A DNA stretch of 64,000 nt. Source: Scleromitrula shiraiana. Taxonomy: Eukaryota; Ascomycota; Leotiomycetes; Helotiales; Sclerotiniaceae. Shown here piece by piece: positions 1 through 12,724 of the stretch. Location of the stretch: assembly GCA_028455995.1 (NCBI GenBank), contig JABELC010000001.1, positions 3,088,501-3,152,500 on the forward strand, given 5' to 3'. The stretch's first letter is position 1, and each line of letters opens with the position of its first letter. The notes under the pieces are model-generated. The model was not told the origin of the DNA. It saw only the letters and a program-made list of their open reading frames with translations, and ran no database searches. The translations under genes and the position numbers were made by a program.

Positions 1-1171
1 TCGCTTACTGCATCTGTGAATACAATAGCTAGTTGTTGTACATACTGTAATATTTGACTAGAAGATGAGATGAGAAGAGAACTACGTAGGAGGTGAGGGC
101 GAAGAAAAAACAACGAGGAAGAACAAATCTCTCTTGACAATACAATATCATAAACTACTGTAGATGAGGGGCATAATTGGGATCTGCAGATGCATTTGTA
201 ATACGAAATCGCACAGATGGAGATTTGGAACATCGCAATATATTTCCTCTCACAGCATCCAGTCCCCACCTCAGCCCGACATCTAGATTCTACTAAATGC
301 CTGAACATTATCGCGAAGTTGCGAACAGACGATACGGAACCAGTTTTTTTTTATTAATAAATCTCCAATACGGTAGTTTGATTGTTTTCTTATGTTTTCT
401 TCTTGGGCTGTTCACGATAGCTTCACATCTTTGTTCCTCCTTCCCTTCCCTTCCCTCTCTCTCCTAAACCTAGATATATATAAAAGTTCGTTTCGAACCA
501 CTGTCTTGGCACCATGTGGAATAATTCCGGTTACAGATACATGCATGGACATGTTCGTAAGTACTGTATTCTATTTATCCTAAATAATATGCCAGTTCGT
601 TATATAGGTACTCTGCTAATAATGTTTTAAACTGAGTACTTATCTTATCCAGTCTGTTATACAAAATTATGAGCATGGATAGGAGGATCTCATGGCGTCG
701 TAGTGGAAGGTCGAGAAACCTGTTGATCTTGTTACAAACGCTGTCATCTGCGGTACACAGATGGTTCCAAATATAGTAATATAATGCGCCGTGGTGGTCA
801 TCTTTTGAAGCTATTAATCCGTCTTCGGTTTTTAGGTATCATTGGAATCGGTGCCTGTAGCTGCTTCGAGTTTCCTGCTGGAAATAGGGTGGCTTTATCA
901 CCGACAAATCAAGGGGCTATGGCTATGAAGCCGTTGGGAAATATCATGTAGCTACCTCCATAAGTAAGCTCGTAGAAGGAAGGATGAGGGGGATTAGATA
1001 GGATAAATGTATTCATGAATGGTTTAGTTCTGAGGTGAATGCACATCTTCTCGGTTTAGTTTCCCTTCCTCGCAGCACCTAGAATTTCTCTAAAGGGATT
1101 CTGACTCGTGTAGCTCCATCCGTTTTGTCTTGGGGTGCATGATTTGGGTCGTAGTGCCCGGCATATCGAAG

Positions 1172-1721
1172 TACCTCTTCTCTTTGGTTGGTATAGTACA
1201 AAAAGAGGTCTTATTGCGAGGCTACTCAATTCTCGTTTTTTGCCCTGAAACATAGTTTATTATACTAATATTTTAGCAAAACCTTAGCACATTTTAAAAA
1301 TAGTTTATTAATTAATTAATTAATTAATTGGTTGAATTAATTGATTGATTGAATTAATTGATTAATTAATGAATTAATTAGAATATATTGGATTTATTAT
1401 ATGAGTATTCAAGTTAGTAACAACATGATGATATAAATCATAGATAGTAGAGAAGAGGATCTGACCCGATATGCCTCTTCTCTTTATTAGTACAAAAAGA
1501 GGTTTTATTGCGAGGCTACTAAAATTCGCGTTTCTGCCCTAAAACAGGGTTTATTACGTTAATATCTTGGCAAAGCCTTAGCACATATTTAAACTAATTT
1601 ATTATTAGCTAGAAATTCATGGGTTTTATCATTATCACGTGAATATTAATAACATGCATGATATGAATCATAATAGAGAAGAGAAGAGAAGAGGCGGCGT
1701 GTTAGGGTACCTGACCCGATA
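1172..1721. repeat. Diverged ~300-bp tandem duplication
   Basis: Two copies of one unit lie head to tail. The segment from 1172 (CTCTTCTCTTT, then a TACAAAAAGAGGT block, then TTATTGCGAGGCTACT) recurs from 1472, exactly 300 bp on. Similarity continues through TAGCACAT near 1285 and 1580. Each unit ends with AACATGATGAT-like sequence and GAGAAGAGG...CTGACCCGATA, near 1447-1471 and 1672-1721. Copies differ by substitutions and small indels. No terminal inverted repeat or coding frame is visible. Confidence 0.75.
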
Positions 1722-2250
1722 CAAGAAATAGATCGGATAAAAACTTCAACGACGGGATCCATGAAAGAGCCCCGAGCAGCAAGCATCATTGGCCGGCCAG
1801 CACGCCGTTCTTTTTCATATAATATTGGCATCCCATCCTGGTTCATAGTTAAGAAAACTTGATATACGATACAATGTCGGCACTCTCTCCCGTTTGATCA
1901 GATATATAGATATATAGATATATAGAGGCTGGGATATTCAATATTGGACGAAACAAACTCATTGGATCGACATTTTTCCGTTTAATCAACATGCTTGTTT
2001 ATATGAAAATACCTAGTAATAGTAGGCAACTGTATCATATAACCTGAAAGCTCAAACGTTGTAGGTGTTGAAACGAAGATACTAAGATGTATATGTACTA
2101 GTATATACTTATCAGACAACGTTATTGACTACCTACCGGCACTTTTGAGGTTTTTCTCATATAGTTGTTGAAACTATAGAATCCATTTGTTCCTTGAAGA
2201 AGATCAAGATATTTGTCGTTACGAACTTGTGGGGAAACATTTTGGCTGCC

Positions 2251-2278
2251 AATGAATGAATGAATGAATGAATGAATA
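2251..2278. repeat. (AATG)n microsatellite
   Basis: About seven copies of AATG in the upstream spacer. Confidence 0.9.
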
Positions 2279-3630
2279 GTAACATAACAATTTACAAACG
2301 ACGAAAAGATAACGATGCACTGGTGATGCACTGGCATGACATGAAGATCTCGAATGAATCATTGAAATAAGGTTATACTCTTCCTTATTATCCTCCTTCA
2401 TGGAATATGGGTCGCCAAGGAAGGACATGAGCGGTAGTTAGACATTCGAAGATCGCCCAAATGATAATCAACTCAAACTTTTTGATTCATAATCTTGGGG
2501 TAATGATAATGATAAACTTGGAAACGAATCCGACTGGCACTCCCCATATTCGATTGCCACATGCCACATGTACGATTAGGGGAGCTGACGTAAACGGGTA
2601 TCGAGGCAAGGACATAACCAAAAGAATTGCGACATAAAGCAGCAAATTAGTATGAATTGGTAATTGTTACCGGGCTTATATACCAAATTAGTTTTAGTCT
2701 TTCCAAGGATGAGCATCAAAATCATTATCGGTACATCAAGGAAGTTCATGAAAGGGTTCATACAATCAATCTAGAGCTCTTGAGATTATTGTATAGACTC
2801 TTCGTGGGGGTAGCAATCTGAATAGAGACATCTATCCCCCCGCCAAAACTGTGCTGAATATCCAAAACTTTTGTATTGGTATAAGTGATTATATAGACTG
2901 GGTCGATGTATGAGATGTTGTTTGAAGTCTGGAGACTTCGAGATTGATCTAAGATGAAATAGGTTTTGATAATGATTATCAAAATATACGGTACAGATAC
3001 CGGTTGATGTTATACTCTGTCTATCTTATTCCAGACTTGGATGTATATGTATATACATATATGATCATATAGAGGAACCATAGTTCCGTATTATGTAGTT
3101 GCATTAATGGTCTATGAAATAATTAATGCATGGGTATTCAAGACAACGCGGTACATGAATACAGGGCTACCCATAGCTATATATAGTCCTATATATAGTA
3201 GCTCTAGCTTGTCCCTTTCTATAAGTCTAACTACTCATACTAGGGCTATCCATACCTAAAATACGAGTCAATAAACCCTGAAATGCTTCTCATGTGGTGG
3301 CACTTGTAGAGTCTATAAATTTTATAATATACTTGAGGTGCGGAAGTATACTCCGTAGCGTTCAAACAACCTAGGAAATCCCCACAAAAGCACTAATCTA
3401 AACTACTGATAAGTTGTGACTGGAATAATGTTGGGTAAATTTACTGAACTCAAAATCAACGTCTGTGCAAAACAAACTCCTTACTGACAAATACTGGCAA
3501 AGACTGATAAGACTGACAGTCAATTCAAAGTATATTTCTGTACTGTTATTACTGTACTTGTAAATATACTTTCACTTGTCAACTCAATTCACATCACTCA
3601 TCATCTAAACTTGAGTATCACACACCAACA

Positions 3631-3682
3631 TAGTCTAATAGTCTGATAGTCTAATACTCTAATACTCTAATACTCTACTCTA
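3631..3682. repeat. Short degenerate (TAATACTC)n-type repeat
   Basis: An imperfect 8-10 bp motif (AGTCTAAT, then AATACTCT) is repeated several times in the spacer upstream of the Uds1-domain gene. Confidence 0.8.
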
Positions 3683-4318
3683 CGTAACTGAATCAGCCAC
3701 CACCTCGAGAATAGTTTCCTGCTTCTAGTAAGCAAAGTAGCAGAAACTTTCACTTAATTTCATCTCTTCTTCTACTGTGCTCACCCCCCTCCTTTTCGAT
3801 GATCCTCTCTCGATTTCTTACTTACTATTCTTCTTACACAACAAACAACCAGTAGGAAGAAGTCCTGTAACTAATTCCCAATCCTTACAAATTCTTATGC
3901 AACCAACAGTGAAATCCCATTAAGAAGTAGTTCAATATGTAAGAAGTGGGATGTAGTTCTTAGGATTTCTTAGGATGGGTACGGAGGATTCGGTCCTAAA
4001 TACCGATGACCCATAGCTGACCAATGATCTACGCTTAACTACAAACAGAGGTTTACTCCAACTACAGTAGTACTGAAGCATTCCTCCACCCCTCCCCCTA
4101 GTATTCCATGCTGCAAGAGCGTGGCTACAATTAGTGCACGGGGCACACTCACAGACCCCTACCTAAATCACGAAGCGATGTACGGAGTATCCTGTCGAAA
4201 GCACCAAGCGGTTTCAATACACGCCACCCTTGTTTTTTTCTCATTATCACTTATTCAACGCCTTTAACGCACAGCACAAAAGGAGGCAAGAAACTTGCGA
4301 CTTGCTAGGTCCCTTGTC

Positions 4319-4414
4319 ATGGTGCCTGTCTCAGACCCTACAGCCAAAATGTCTGCTCTAGAGAACTTCACTAATGGACCTTGCTGCATATCACCTTATG
4401 TGAGTCGGGGTTAA
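4319..4414 (+). other. Possible upstream ORF of the Uds1 gene
   Basis: A 31-codon ATG-initiated frame starts at 4319 and ends in a stop 256 bp before the chosen start of the Uds1-domain gene. A GTGAG donor-like site lies inside its end, so it could instead be a leader exon. Neither role can be decided from sequence alone. Confidence 0.25.
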
Positions 4415-4670
4415 GAATATTACATACCCCCACTTGATTTCCTCGCTGGGTCGGTCCAAGTGTCTGGAACTATCTTTCTTTAAGATATATCTTTATTCTG
4501 TCTTTTCCGTCTATTCTCCATATTGTGGTTCGAGTCCATATATATGTTCGTATCTCCGGTGTAGATCAATATATATGTCACATTCATTCCAAGGCAATTG
4601 AAGTCTTACATTCTTACTCCTAATCGAATCGTAAACGCGAGCCGGATCTTGAACGGAACGATTCCTTAAT

Positions 4671-6940
4671 ATGGCTCATATCGCCGACTACATGTCTGAT
4701 GCTGCGAGCAGCGTTGGTCTCAATAATTTAATTGCTCGCGAGCTCAGTGTATCACCTTCTCCTCAAAGCATGGTATGAATATTCTCTAGGGGTTTTGGAT
4801 GATCCTCACTCACCATATATAGCTCTTGGAACCCCAACCAGCAACAGAGAAGGATAACTATGTCTGGGGAATGCACCAGCCCAGCGAGCCACGAAGATAT
4901 AATATGTTTCCATCAAAAGAAAAGTCGTCGATTTCTGGTCGTCAAAGTCCTAACACCGAGGTTTCTTCAAGTCTTCAAGGAGGGAAAGATAGGTATAACA
5001 CTCAGAGACCAAGGGAATTGTCATTAAACCGCCGAAGAAAGCCGAGTGTCATTGATCTGGGAACAATGACTACAGTTCAAGAAAACCCAATGGATTCTCG
5101 TAGGCTCTCAAAGTTTTGCCGTATAGATAGCGTACTGACCATAAATAGCTACTATTCCGGGACGACCCCCCATGCACGAGAGGTCTACAAGTGCACCAGG
5201 AAGTAAATGGCGACAGAACCCATATGGAGAGAGTCTTACTGCATGCATAGAGAGTCCTGCCATAGATGGAATTGCGGGGACATCTGCCACTTTTCCTAAA
5301 GATTCTCTTGCTCAATCACGGTCAGACTTGAGATCTTGTTCAGGCTCCGATATACCTCGCCAACCACTTTCCCCACTTGTTATACCAACTAGAACAGCCC
5401 ATTCACCTCAGAGAGTTCGAGGAGATTCATCACCAACAACCGTGCTTAGATCTCCCACACCTCCTGAAGTTCCACCAAAATCAGCAAGATTAATGGAGCA
5501 CTCTCCATACATCAGAAACTCTCCATTCACTCCTTTATCGTCTACAAGCTTGTCTACAGCTGCAACCTCAGTCTCCAACACTCCAATTACTCCCGCAGAT
5601 GGTCGTACATCTCCAAAGCCATGGATGATCAGCGGCCGATCATCACCAAAACCATGGATGAACCTTCTTTCCGGACGGTCATCCCCAAAATCCTCCAATA
5701 ATAGCACAGTAACTCTCACACAATACAACTCGAATAACAGTGCGTCAAACGTCACTCTTCCCACACCACGACGAGATTCTCCAACCGGTCACTTTCGCAA
5801 TCAGTCTGAAACCGCCGCTATCCATCAACAACGAACCCAAGGACTCTCTCATTCTTCATCCCATCGTCGCGGCGATTCCGAGCCAACTCCCTCCATAATG
5901 GATCGTGGTCGGCCCAAAAAGCGTACCGCGACATCTCCAATCAAAGGTGCTGACTCAAAAAGAGTTTCACCTACTTCTGAGGAACAACTCGCTTTCGAAC
6001 ATTTACCACAAGGCGTACGGCCCACGCAAGCTTCTTCGAAACTGACTATGAACGAGATGGAAGTGCTCAGACGTCAAGCTTTAGGACAAGTTGAAAGATT
6101 CGAAGTGCTCAATTCAAAAGATGTGGAATCCCTTTCTCGAGTATGCCATACATTCCCCAACATTGATTAACATACTAATTTGGTCTTTTCTAGGAACTTC
6201 GTGCTTTAGATGAGCGATGTCTATATCTCCGCAAAACTCACCGGTCACTCCGAGCTGGTCGACGTAGTCTCCATGATCGTATTTGCAGCTATCTCCGATC
6301 GCCACGCACAGCCAAATTTTCACACGATGCAATTCTCAAGCAAGAAGAAGCACTTGCTGAGCTCGATAGTTCGATCGATGATTGGGAGGCAAAGTTAGAT
6401 CAAGCAGAAAATAGGAGAACACGAGTGAGGCAAAAGTTGCTAGAGCATGTTGCTGCTGCTGTGTTTATGCAACCAGTTAGATCATCAGGAGCTGATGCCA
6501 ATACACCGCCGAGAAGTCCAAATAAGGAGAGTACTCATGTAATTGAAGTGGAAGAAGTTCCTGAGAAGAAATCTCGTGTCATCGTTAAAGAGAAAAATAT
6601 TTCGTCTAAAGAGAAGGAAATACTCGCCGCCAAAAGACAAACAGTAGAAAGCATTAAAATATATGCCGACTCCGATGTCTTTGCTCTATTGGCAGACGTC
6701 GAAGATGAAATTAACCGAATGGGTGAACACCCCTCCACTTCTCCAGAACTCACCCACAATACACAACAATCAACATCACCACGCCCACAAAATCAACGCC
6801 AATCGAAACCAGAAGAGCTACTCATCATCAAAGCCCAAAACGCTTCATCACTACCACCTAAATCGCCTGTCCCCCAATCACCTTTCCTTCTTCGCCCCAT
6901 GGCCTTCACTATGCCTAAATCTCAAGGAGTGAGGGCCTAA
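4671..6940 (+). CDS. Uds1-domain (up-regulated during septation) protein
   Basis: Four-exon model: 4671-4772, 4823-5099, 5149-6140, 6194-6940, giving about 705 residues. All three introns (49-53 nt) are GT-AG and keep frame; a TACTGAC branch site sits in intron 2. Residues about 428-495, spanning the last junction, are charged and helical, with ERF-LNSKDVESLSR before the junction and ELRALDERCLYLRK after it. This matches the fungal Uds1 domain (Pfam 'up-regulated during septation'). The rest is disordered: Ser/Pro-rich with repeated SPKPWM motifs around 150-180, and a basic PKKRTATSPIKG patch. A further helical region (EEALAELDSSIDDWEAKL) follows the domain. The family is linked by name to septation; the molecular function is unknown. 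The start is the first ATG in the first open exon. Confidence 0.85.
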
Positions 6941-7656
6941 AGCCGATTACAACCAACAACAACAACAAAATAAAATACAAAAACACTCTTACGAACGTCA
7001 TGATATAATTGCGCTTTCATTCACATTCATTTTATACTAGATTAGACACCTTTCATTTGTTCATTAATATCCCACGATAACTGCAGCGATCTTATTTTTG
7101 CTTGTCATTTTTCTAATCTTTGGTTTTTTCTGTATGTTCCTATTGTTTCGAACTATGATACCAAATTACGGAGTTTTAATACTGTATAGGATTGGGGATT
7201 TCTTTTTGTTAAATGCCTGTTGTGATTTATATATTTCTCACTCCTTCGCTACATTCGTTGGTTTTCGGGCCGGGTTTCTTTTGTTTCCATCTTCCTGCTA
7301 GGAGTAAGGAGGATAAATTTATTTTAATATGGGTTGGATGTTTGGGAGAAATATCAACATAATTGATTCCATTGGAACTGGATGATATCGACTGAACGAT
7401 TGTGCGATTATGTTCTTGTCTGTCGCTTCGGGGAGCTTGTTATTATAACTATGGCGTTTATTTATTATACTTTGGTTGTGGTATATATATACCTATGTAC
7501 TGAATTCACAAAGGAAATGGAAGGAAAGGCTGTTAGGATTGGACTAAGATATAATTTCAATTCAGAATATTCACTCATAGTCCACCACATTGCATTATAT
7601 AAAAGTGAAAGTGAGAAATACTCCAATATCTAAGAAAGAATTGCCAACAAAACTTC
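6941..7656. other. Intergenic spacer between convergent genes
   Basis: The 3' flanks of the Uds1 gene (+) and the FMP52-like gene (-) meet here. It is AT-rich, with short open frames that look random. I see no other feature. Confidence 0.6.
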
Positions 7657-8502
7657 CTACCAACCACCCAACTTCCTCAACTCAGCATTCCCCAAGATGA
7701 CCCCCTCCTTATCCATCTTCCCCCCATCCCGCATCACCAAATCCACAAGAACTCTCCCCAAATCCCTAGTCGGACTAACCCAATTTCCATTCAACCTAAC
7801 GACTGGAAGCAGCGTATCCGCCAATCTCAGAATTGCCGATCTCCTCGGTATCCAACCCCTGATCTCCTCGTGCGAAGTGGGGTCTACAGCTGCGGGTCTC
7901 ACATTTACCACCCTAAGATTCTCGCATGCGGCGGGTTCGGATGAAGATAACTTCATAAGTGAGCTTTCGGTTTGTCCTTTTATGGTACCGAACATGGGGG
8001 TCAGAAACGATGGGGATTGAGTGGCTCCTTCGCCGGATACGAAGATAAATTTGAAGGGATTGGGTTGTGAAAGAGGGGAAAAGCTTTTTGCGGCGAGGAT
8101 CGCGTAATCGTGAGTTATCTTTTTGTAAGTTCTATTTGGTTCGTTCGGAATTAATATACACACTGATATTCAAACATGGAGTTCGGGATGTTTCATCAAC
8201 CATGTAAAACAACTTGAAGAAACGGGGACTTACTCAACATCTAATCCGTTCGAACTAATCCCCAAAGCCCAAATACATCCTTCGGCACCTTTTAACTTAT
8301 CTAACACATCCGAGGAGTAAGGGGCGCCGAAGTCCGTATGAATAATCACATTGGTTTTGAGAGATGTAGAATTGGCAGCCTCGAGATGGGGAAGGGATCG
8401 ACGAGAGAGGATGGTTAGTTGGGTTATGGAGGGTGTGGTTAGGATGGTTTGGAGGACCGCGGATCCTACCAATCCTGTTGCGCCAGTTAGGATAATGTGC
8501 AT
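7657..8502 (-). CDS. FMP52: FMP52/HTATIP2-like NAD(P)-binding protein
   Basis: Two exons on the minus strand, 8502-8234 and 8131-7657, joined across a 102-nt GTAAGT...AG intron, give about 247 residues, the usual length for this family. The N-terminus carries the Rossmann dinucleotide motif TGATGLVG (residues 6-13) right after a hydrophobic beta strand. GCIWALG and the HDYAILAAKSF segment after the junction follow the atypical short-chain dehydrogenase fold of HTATIP2/TIP30 and yeast Fmp52. Yeast Fmp52 was found in mitochondria. The substrate is unknown for the family, and an electron-transfer or NAD(P)-sensing role is inference. The open frame upstream of exon 2 contains a false extension; the chosen acceptor at 8132 restores the expected protein. 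Confidence 0.8.
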
Positions 8503-11377
8503 TTTTATATTTGTATTTGATAGATTGGACTACGAATCTGCACTTTGCAAATTCTACATTTGAATATGAGTATGAAGTCTTTTTATATTACGAAAGGGTC
8601 GAGGCGGATAACTACATCAGGCTGTCTCGAGGCTGGGTCCTCGTTATCGATACTTTGTTTTTGGTTGGTTGGAGATAGGAAATAGGAAGCGGCCGCTTCG
8701 GCCGATGTCAGCAAGTTGCAGCTACATAGTAATTACCCTTTTTGGAGATCTAGCTACTGTATTCACTCAAGCTATTCCACCAACATACGTCGATGTTGGC
8801 GGTACGAGGTACCAACGATGACAGTGGTTTGGAATGGTGCGAAGAGTACGGATTACGTTATTTAAGTTCAAACAAAGTTATACAACGAAGCAGGCCCAAA
8901 ATGTCAGCAAACTGTACGATATCAACTCATCCATCCAATCATCCATATAGAATTTCATAGCGTTAGGCGTTTAATTCTGTCTGTAGTCTTTGCACATACA
9001 TACGTTACCGTGCATACACATATGTATCGATACAACTCTACTCACTTCATGGGGTCACAATTCGGGATGAAAACACCCTTACTCAGCCTCTAGAGTGCAT
9101 CTTACGAAACATCTAGAACGACATTAAGATCTCATGATGGGTTCTGGAACGAGAAGATAAGATCAACGTCGCTTTTTTTACTAGATTCTGATACTGTAGA
9201 ACTCGATGAAAATGCCTCAAAGAAAGTAGCAGACGTCAACAAAATGGCACAGTACAGTAATCAGTACTCAAAAATAAATACGACACAATTTATTCATCAC
9301 AATCAACAGTACAGCATGCTTTAAGTATGATTGGCAACGGAAACTACACTCCTGGAGAACTTAAGTTTGCAGTTCTCAAAGAATAAGCGGGAGGATGAGA
9401 AATACCAAGGAGTTTTCTGAATCCTTTCGAGCAAAATCGGTATCTCGTGTTTGCGAAACTGAACGTTTCAAGCCACGAGAAAAGTGTGTGTCGTTTCTTA
9501 CGTTGAAGAAACTAAAAATGTGCCAATAAAATAATCAATCACGTATTGTATGTTGGCACTAAGTGGAAGTGTCCTCTCATTTTGATCAGAATTTAGATAA
9601 AAATACAGAGAGGGGTATTTTGAATGAGCATCATTTTACTCATGTTCTCCTATGTATTAGCTCTCACATCATTCCACAAGAAAGTTCTACCCCCATATAT
9701 ACCAACCGCCCCCAATCTTCTCCTATTTGCATCCAAAAATGGAAGACAGAATATTCTTCAACGGGAAATTTCCATCTCATCTTGTAACGGTGGTGGGGAA
9801 GTGAGACAAAATCCCAAGCCTATTTCTTCCTTCAAGTTTGGTTTCATGAGCTTTAAGAATCCTCCAAACATCTTATTATCTTATTCTAGAGCATACTGTA
9901 TGTAGGCTGCGGTATTTATAAGCAAGTTGCCAAGTTTGTGGGTGAAAAAGGAGGGTGGAGATTGAAGGGGGGAAGGAAAGAATTCATTGTATGTACCAGG
10001 TACAATTAGATACATATATGCATACAGTACATATATTTCTTCAACATGTATGCGATGTGGCTTAGCAAGATATCCCACATACATATCCACCGCTAACGTT
10101 GGATGTGGTGTAACGAACATATCTGCAAGTTTTGCAAAATGTGACGAACAGCACCTTATTCCCAAACCGTTGTAATACAGTAGTGGTGTACCGTACCTGC
10201 CATTCCCGTCCTAGTCCCGTCTTTGCTGCCAAAGCAATATGAATTTCCGTGACGAAGAATTCTCGGGACGGGACAGCTTGATTGTACATCTTTCATCCGT
10301 TATCCAACATTATTTTTTTCCCTTTTTGACACGTTCGTCCGGGATATACAGAGTCGAAATTAACAGGGCTGGAAAGCTACCGTCACATTGCATTAAGGGG
10401 ATACGTATTACACAGCTAGGTGGCTTGTTTCAGCACCGGATAAATCCATTTTGGCTTTTCCCCCGCATGGACAGACATATGGATCAGCAATACATCTTTT
10501 TGCATTTCATGGGGTATCTTTGGGTTTTTTCCGGGTTTTGGTTTTGGTTTTGGTTTTGCTCGCTGTTCCCCGAATTTCCAGCTGGCATCTCTTTGCGCGT
10601 GTTGATGATGTATGGGTTTTTGGGGGTATCGCCGAGATGGCTGGCTTTGAGGGTAGAGGGGGGGTGTGGGATAAGTAGCTCACGCCGTCTAAAGTCTAGC
10701 TACCAGCGATTGCGAAATCAAGAACGCAATATCCATCCGTTGTAGTGCATTGAGATGTTCTCATATCCCAACCCCGTTAAAATAATCATACTCAGGTTCT
10801 TGATAGCTGTGTAAGAAGAAAAGAGGGCCTTGAATATGGAGTTTCCCATCCTATTCAACAGTAATGTCTGGGAAGCAAACAGGCCTGATCTTCGATATAC
10901 TATCTAAAATCTCAACAAGAAAGAGATACATAAGTATATCACAGCACATCTAATGACCCTTCCCACAATCCATTACTATATACTAGGTATAAGAATATCG
11001 GTCCCCACAAGCTTTTTCCATCACCCCTCTTAGGTTCACTACTCATCGCATTCCAACCCTTTATTTTCTCTCCAGAAAATCCCTTCATATCTATTGTCAA
11101 CCTTTACTTTACAACCCAGTATAACGTAGACTCTCGTATTGAAGAACCATACAAGGTTCAAATCTCTCTGCCATTATATCATTCATGTAATTTCTGTTTG
11201 TATGTAATGACCAACACGGCCAAAAAGAATCTTTCGTTTCCTCTTCATAATTGTTCCTATTCTAGCTGAGTGGTTTGTTAGGATATTACACCTGTGAGGA
11301 GATAGATATACCATTCGATCTGCTGCATGTCCATCCATGATCCATCCACTCGTATCAAATGAATACTTTCTTACAAT

Positions 11378-11379
<2 letters not shown>

Positions 11380-11415
<36 letters not shown>
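11380..11415. repeat. (CT)n microsatellite
   Basis: About 18 uninterrupted CT dinucleotides. Confidence 0.95.
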
Positions 11416-11416
<1 letters not shown>

Positions 11417-11640
11417 AAAAGATTTACAAATCATAAATCAAACCAAACCAGACCAGACCACTGAAAGATAATCATAAACCTATCCTCCTCTCTCCTCTCT
11501 CCTCTTCTCTCCTTCCCTAACACCATTAAAACCATCAACTATCATCAAACCAAACCAAACCAAATGATATCATACCATCTATAATATTTATATACCAATC
11601 ACCTTAATTAATCCCCAAATCCATTGATCTACATCAACGT

Positions 11641-11681
11641 CAACATCTACATCTACATCAACATCTACATCTACATCTACA
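11641..11681. repeat. (ACATCT)n microsatellite
   Basis: Hexamer ACATCT/ACATCA repeated about seven times in a tract that stays ATC-rich for another 150 bp. Confidence 0.85.
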
Positions 11682-11810
11682 ATCAAAAAACCCCATTAAA
11701 AATAACATCTACCTATCTACCTACCTGTCTACCCATCGATCTCATTATCCTACTCTTAATACACATACATAAACACATAAACACATACACACATAACCCC
11801 CGAACTAAAC

Positions 11811-11852
11811 ACACCCATCCATCCACTCACCCATCCATCCATCCGTCCATCT
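11811..11852. repeat. (CATC)n microsatellite
   Basis: Imperfect CATC/CATCCATC tract, interrupted by CACTCAC. Confidence 0.85.
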
Positions 11853-12054
11853 ACCCGTAAGATCATAAGATAGATATAAAAAGGAAAAAAAAAGGGAGGA
11901 ATAGAACAAAAGCCAGCGCGCATTGGGATCATATATGGAAGATAGAAGATGAAGATGAAGATGGAGGGTATTAACTATTCTTATAGTAAATGCACATATA
12001 GACTGGATATATAAGTTGAAAGAAGAGAAGACGTTGCTTGTAAAGAAGTATAGA

Positions 12055-12122
12055 TTTATTTATTTATTTATTTGTTATGTAGGAATCATATGTATAGATA
12101 GATAGGTAGATAGGTAGATAAG
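12055..12122. repeat. (TTTA)n and (GATA)n/(GGTA)n microsatellites
   Basis: Five TTTA copies at about 12055-12074, followed within 25 bp by GATA/GGTA tetramers at about 12096-12122. Confidence 0.85.
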
Positions 12123-12724
12123 TATTAAATAACGATATCAAAATCTATAGAATCCGATTAAAGTATCTGATAATACATTCCTTTCTTTTCTTTTATTTCC
12201 TTTTCTTTTCTGTTCTGTTCTCCTCTATTTCCTCTTTTGATCCACCATATCTTGTTTCCAAAAGTTCTCGGTATATAAAATTCCTTCTGTTCTTAATATT
12301 CTGTTCTCTCTGTTGAAACTTGAACCAACATGCTTTTTCCCCATTGATATCCAAACGTATCATATTAATCCAAATACGACATCAATCCCTCCCATACCAT
12401 CCAATCCATCATTCCCAATTCAAATCAAATCAAATCATAACATATCCAATCCTCATCGATCAATCAATCGACCAATCAATCCCATCTCATGAAATGAATA
12501 CCTAAACACCATACTAAAAATAATCAAAAATCCAAGAAACCCATCCCAGCAGTACGCGGCGTCGCTTCGTTTATACATTCGTTTAGTCATTAAAGTCGAG
12601 AAGGAAACCAATACCGTTCTGTTCCATCCCAACCCATCCATCAGTCATAAACACATCCATTCATCCACCCATCCAAAACCAACCATATCCAAACCCAACC
12701 AACCCAGCCCAAACCAACCAACCC

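Larger units (their letters stand above)
1..4318. other. Gene-free AT-rich spacer
   Basis: I see no convincing gene in this 4.3 kb. Open frames are short, lack family resemblance and overlap simple repeats. The stretch holds a diverged tandem duplication (listed separately), TTAA-type and ATATAG-type microsatellites (about 1307-1380 and 1901-1925), and a pyrimidine-rich part after about 3580. That last part probably belongs to the promoter and leader of the Uds1 gene downstream. Confidence 0.6.
8503..12724. other. 4.2-kb gene-free, repeat-rich spacer
   Basis: No gene can be supported. Open frames such as those around 9563-9905 and 10239-10745 lack motifs and run through low-complexity sequence (repeated GGTTTT near 10520-10560). 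From 11.4 kb on there is a dense series of microsatellites, listed separately. The stretch lies 3' to the DUF3433 gene and upstream of the FMP52-like gene, whose promoter should be just above 8502. Confidence 0.55.

Noticed and set aside
5408..5764. 118-codon antisense frame within the Uds1 gene
   Set aside because: Antisense shadow of a Ser/Pro-rich exon whose sense reading is supported by splice phases and the Uds1 domain.
10239..10745. 168-codon plus-strand frame as a gene
   Set aside because: Composition is dominated by a GGTTTT-repeat section (Phe/Trp runs) and nothing resembles a domain.
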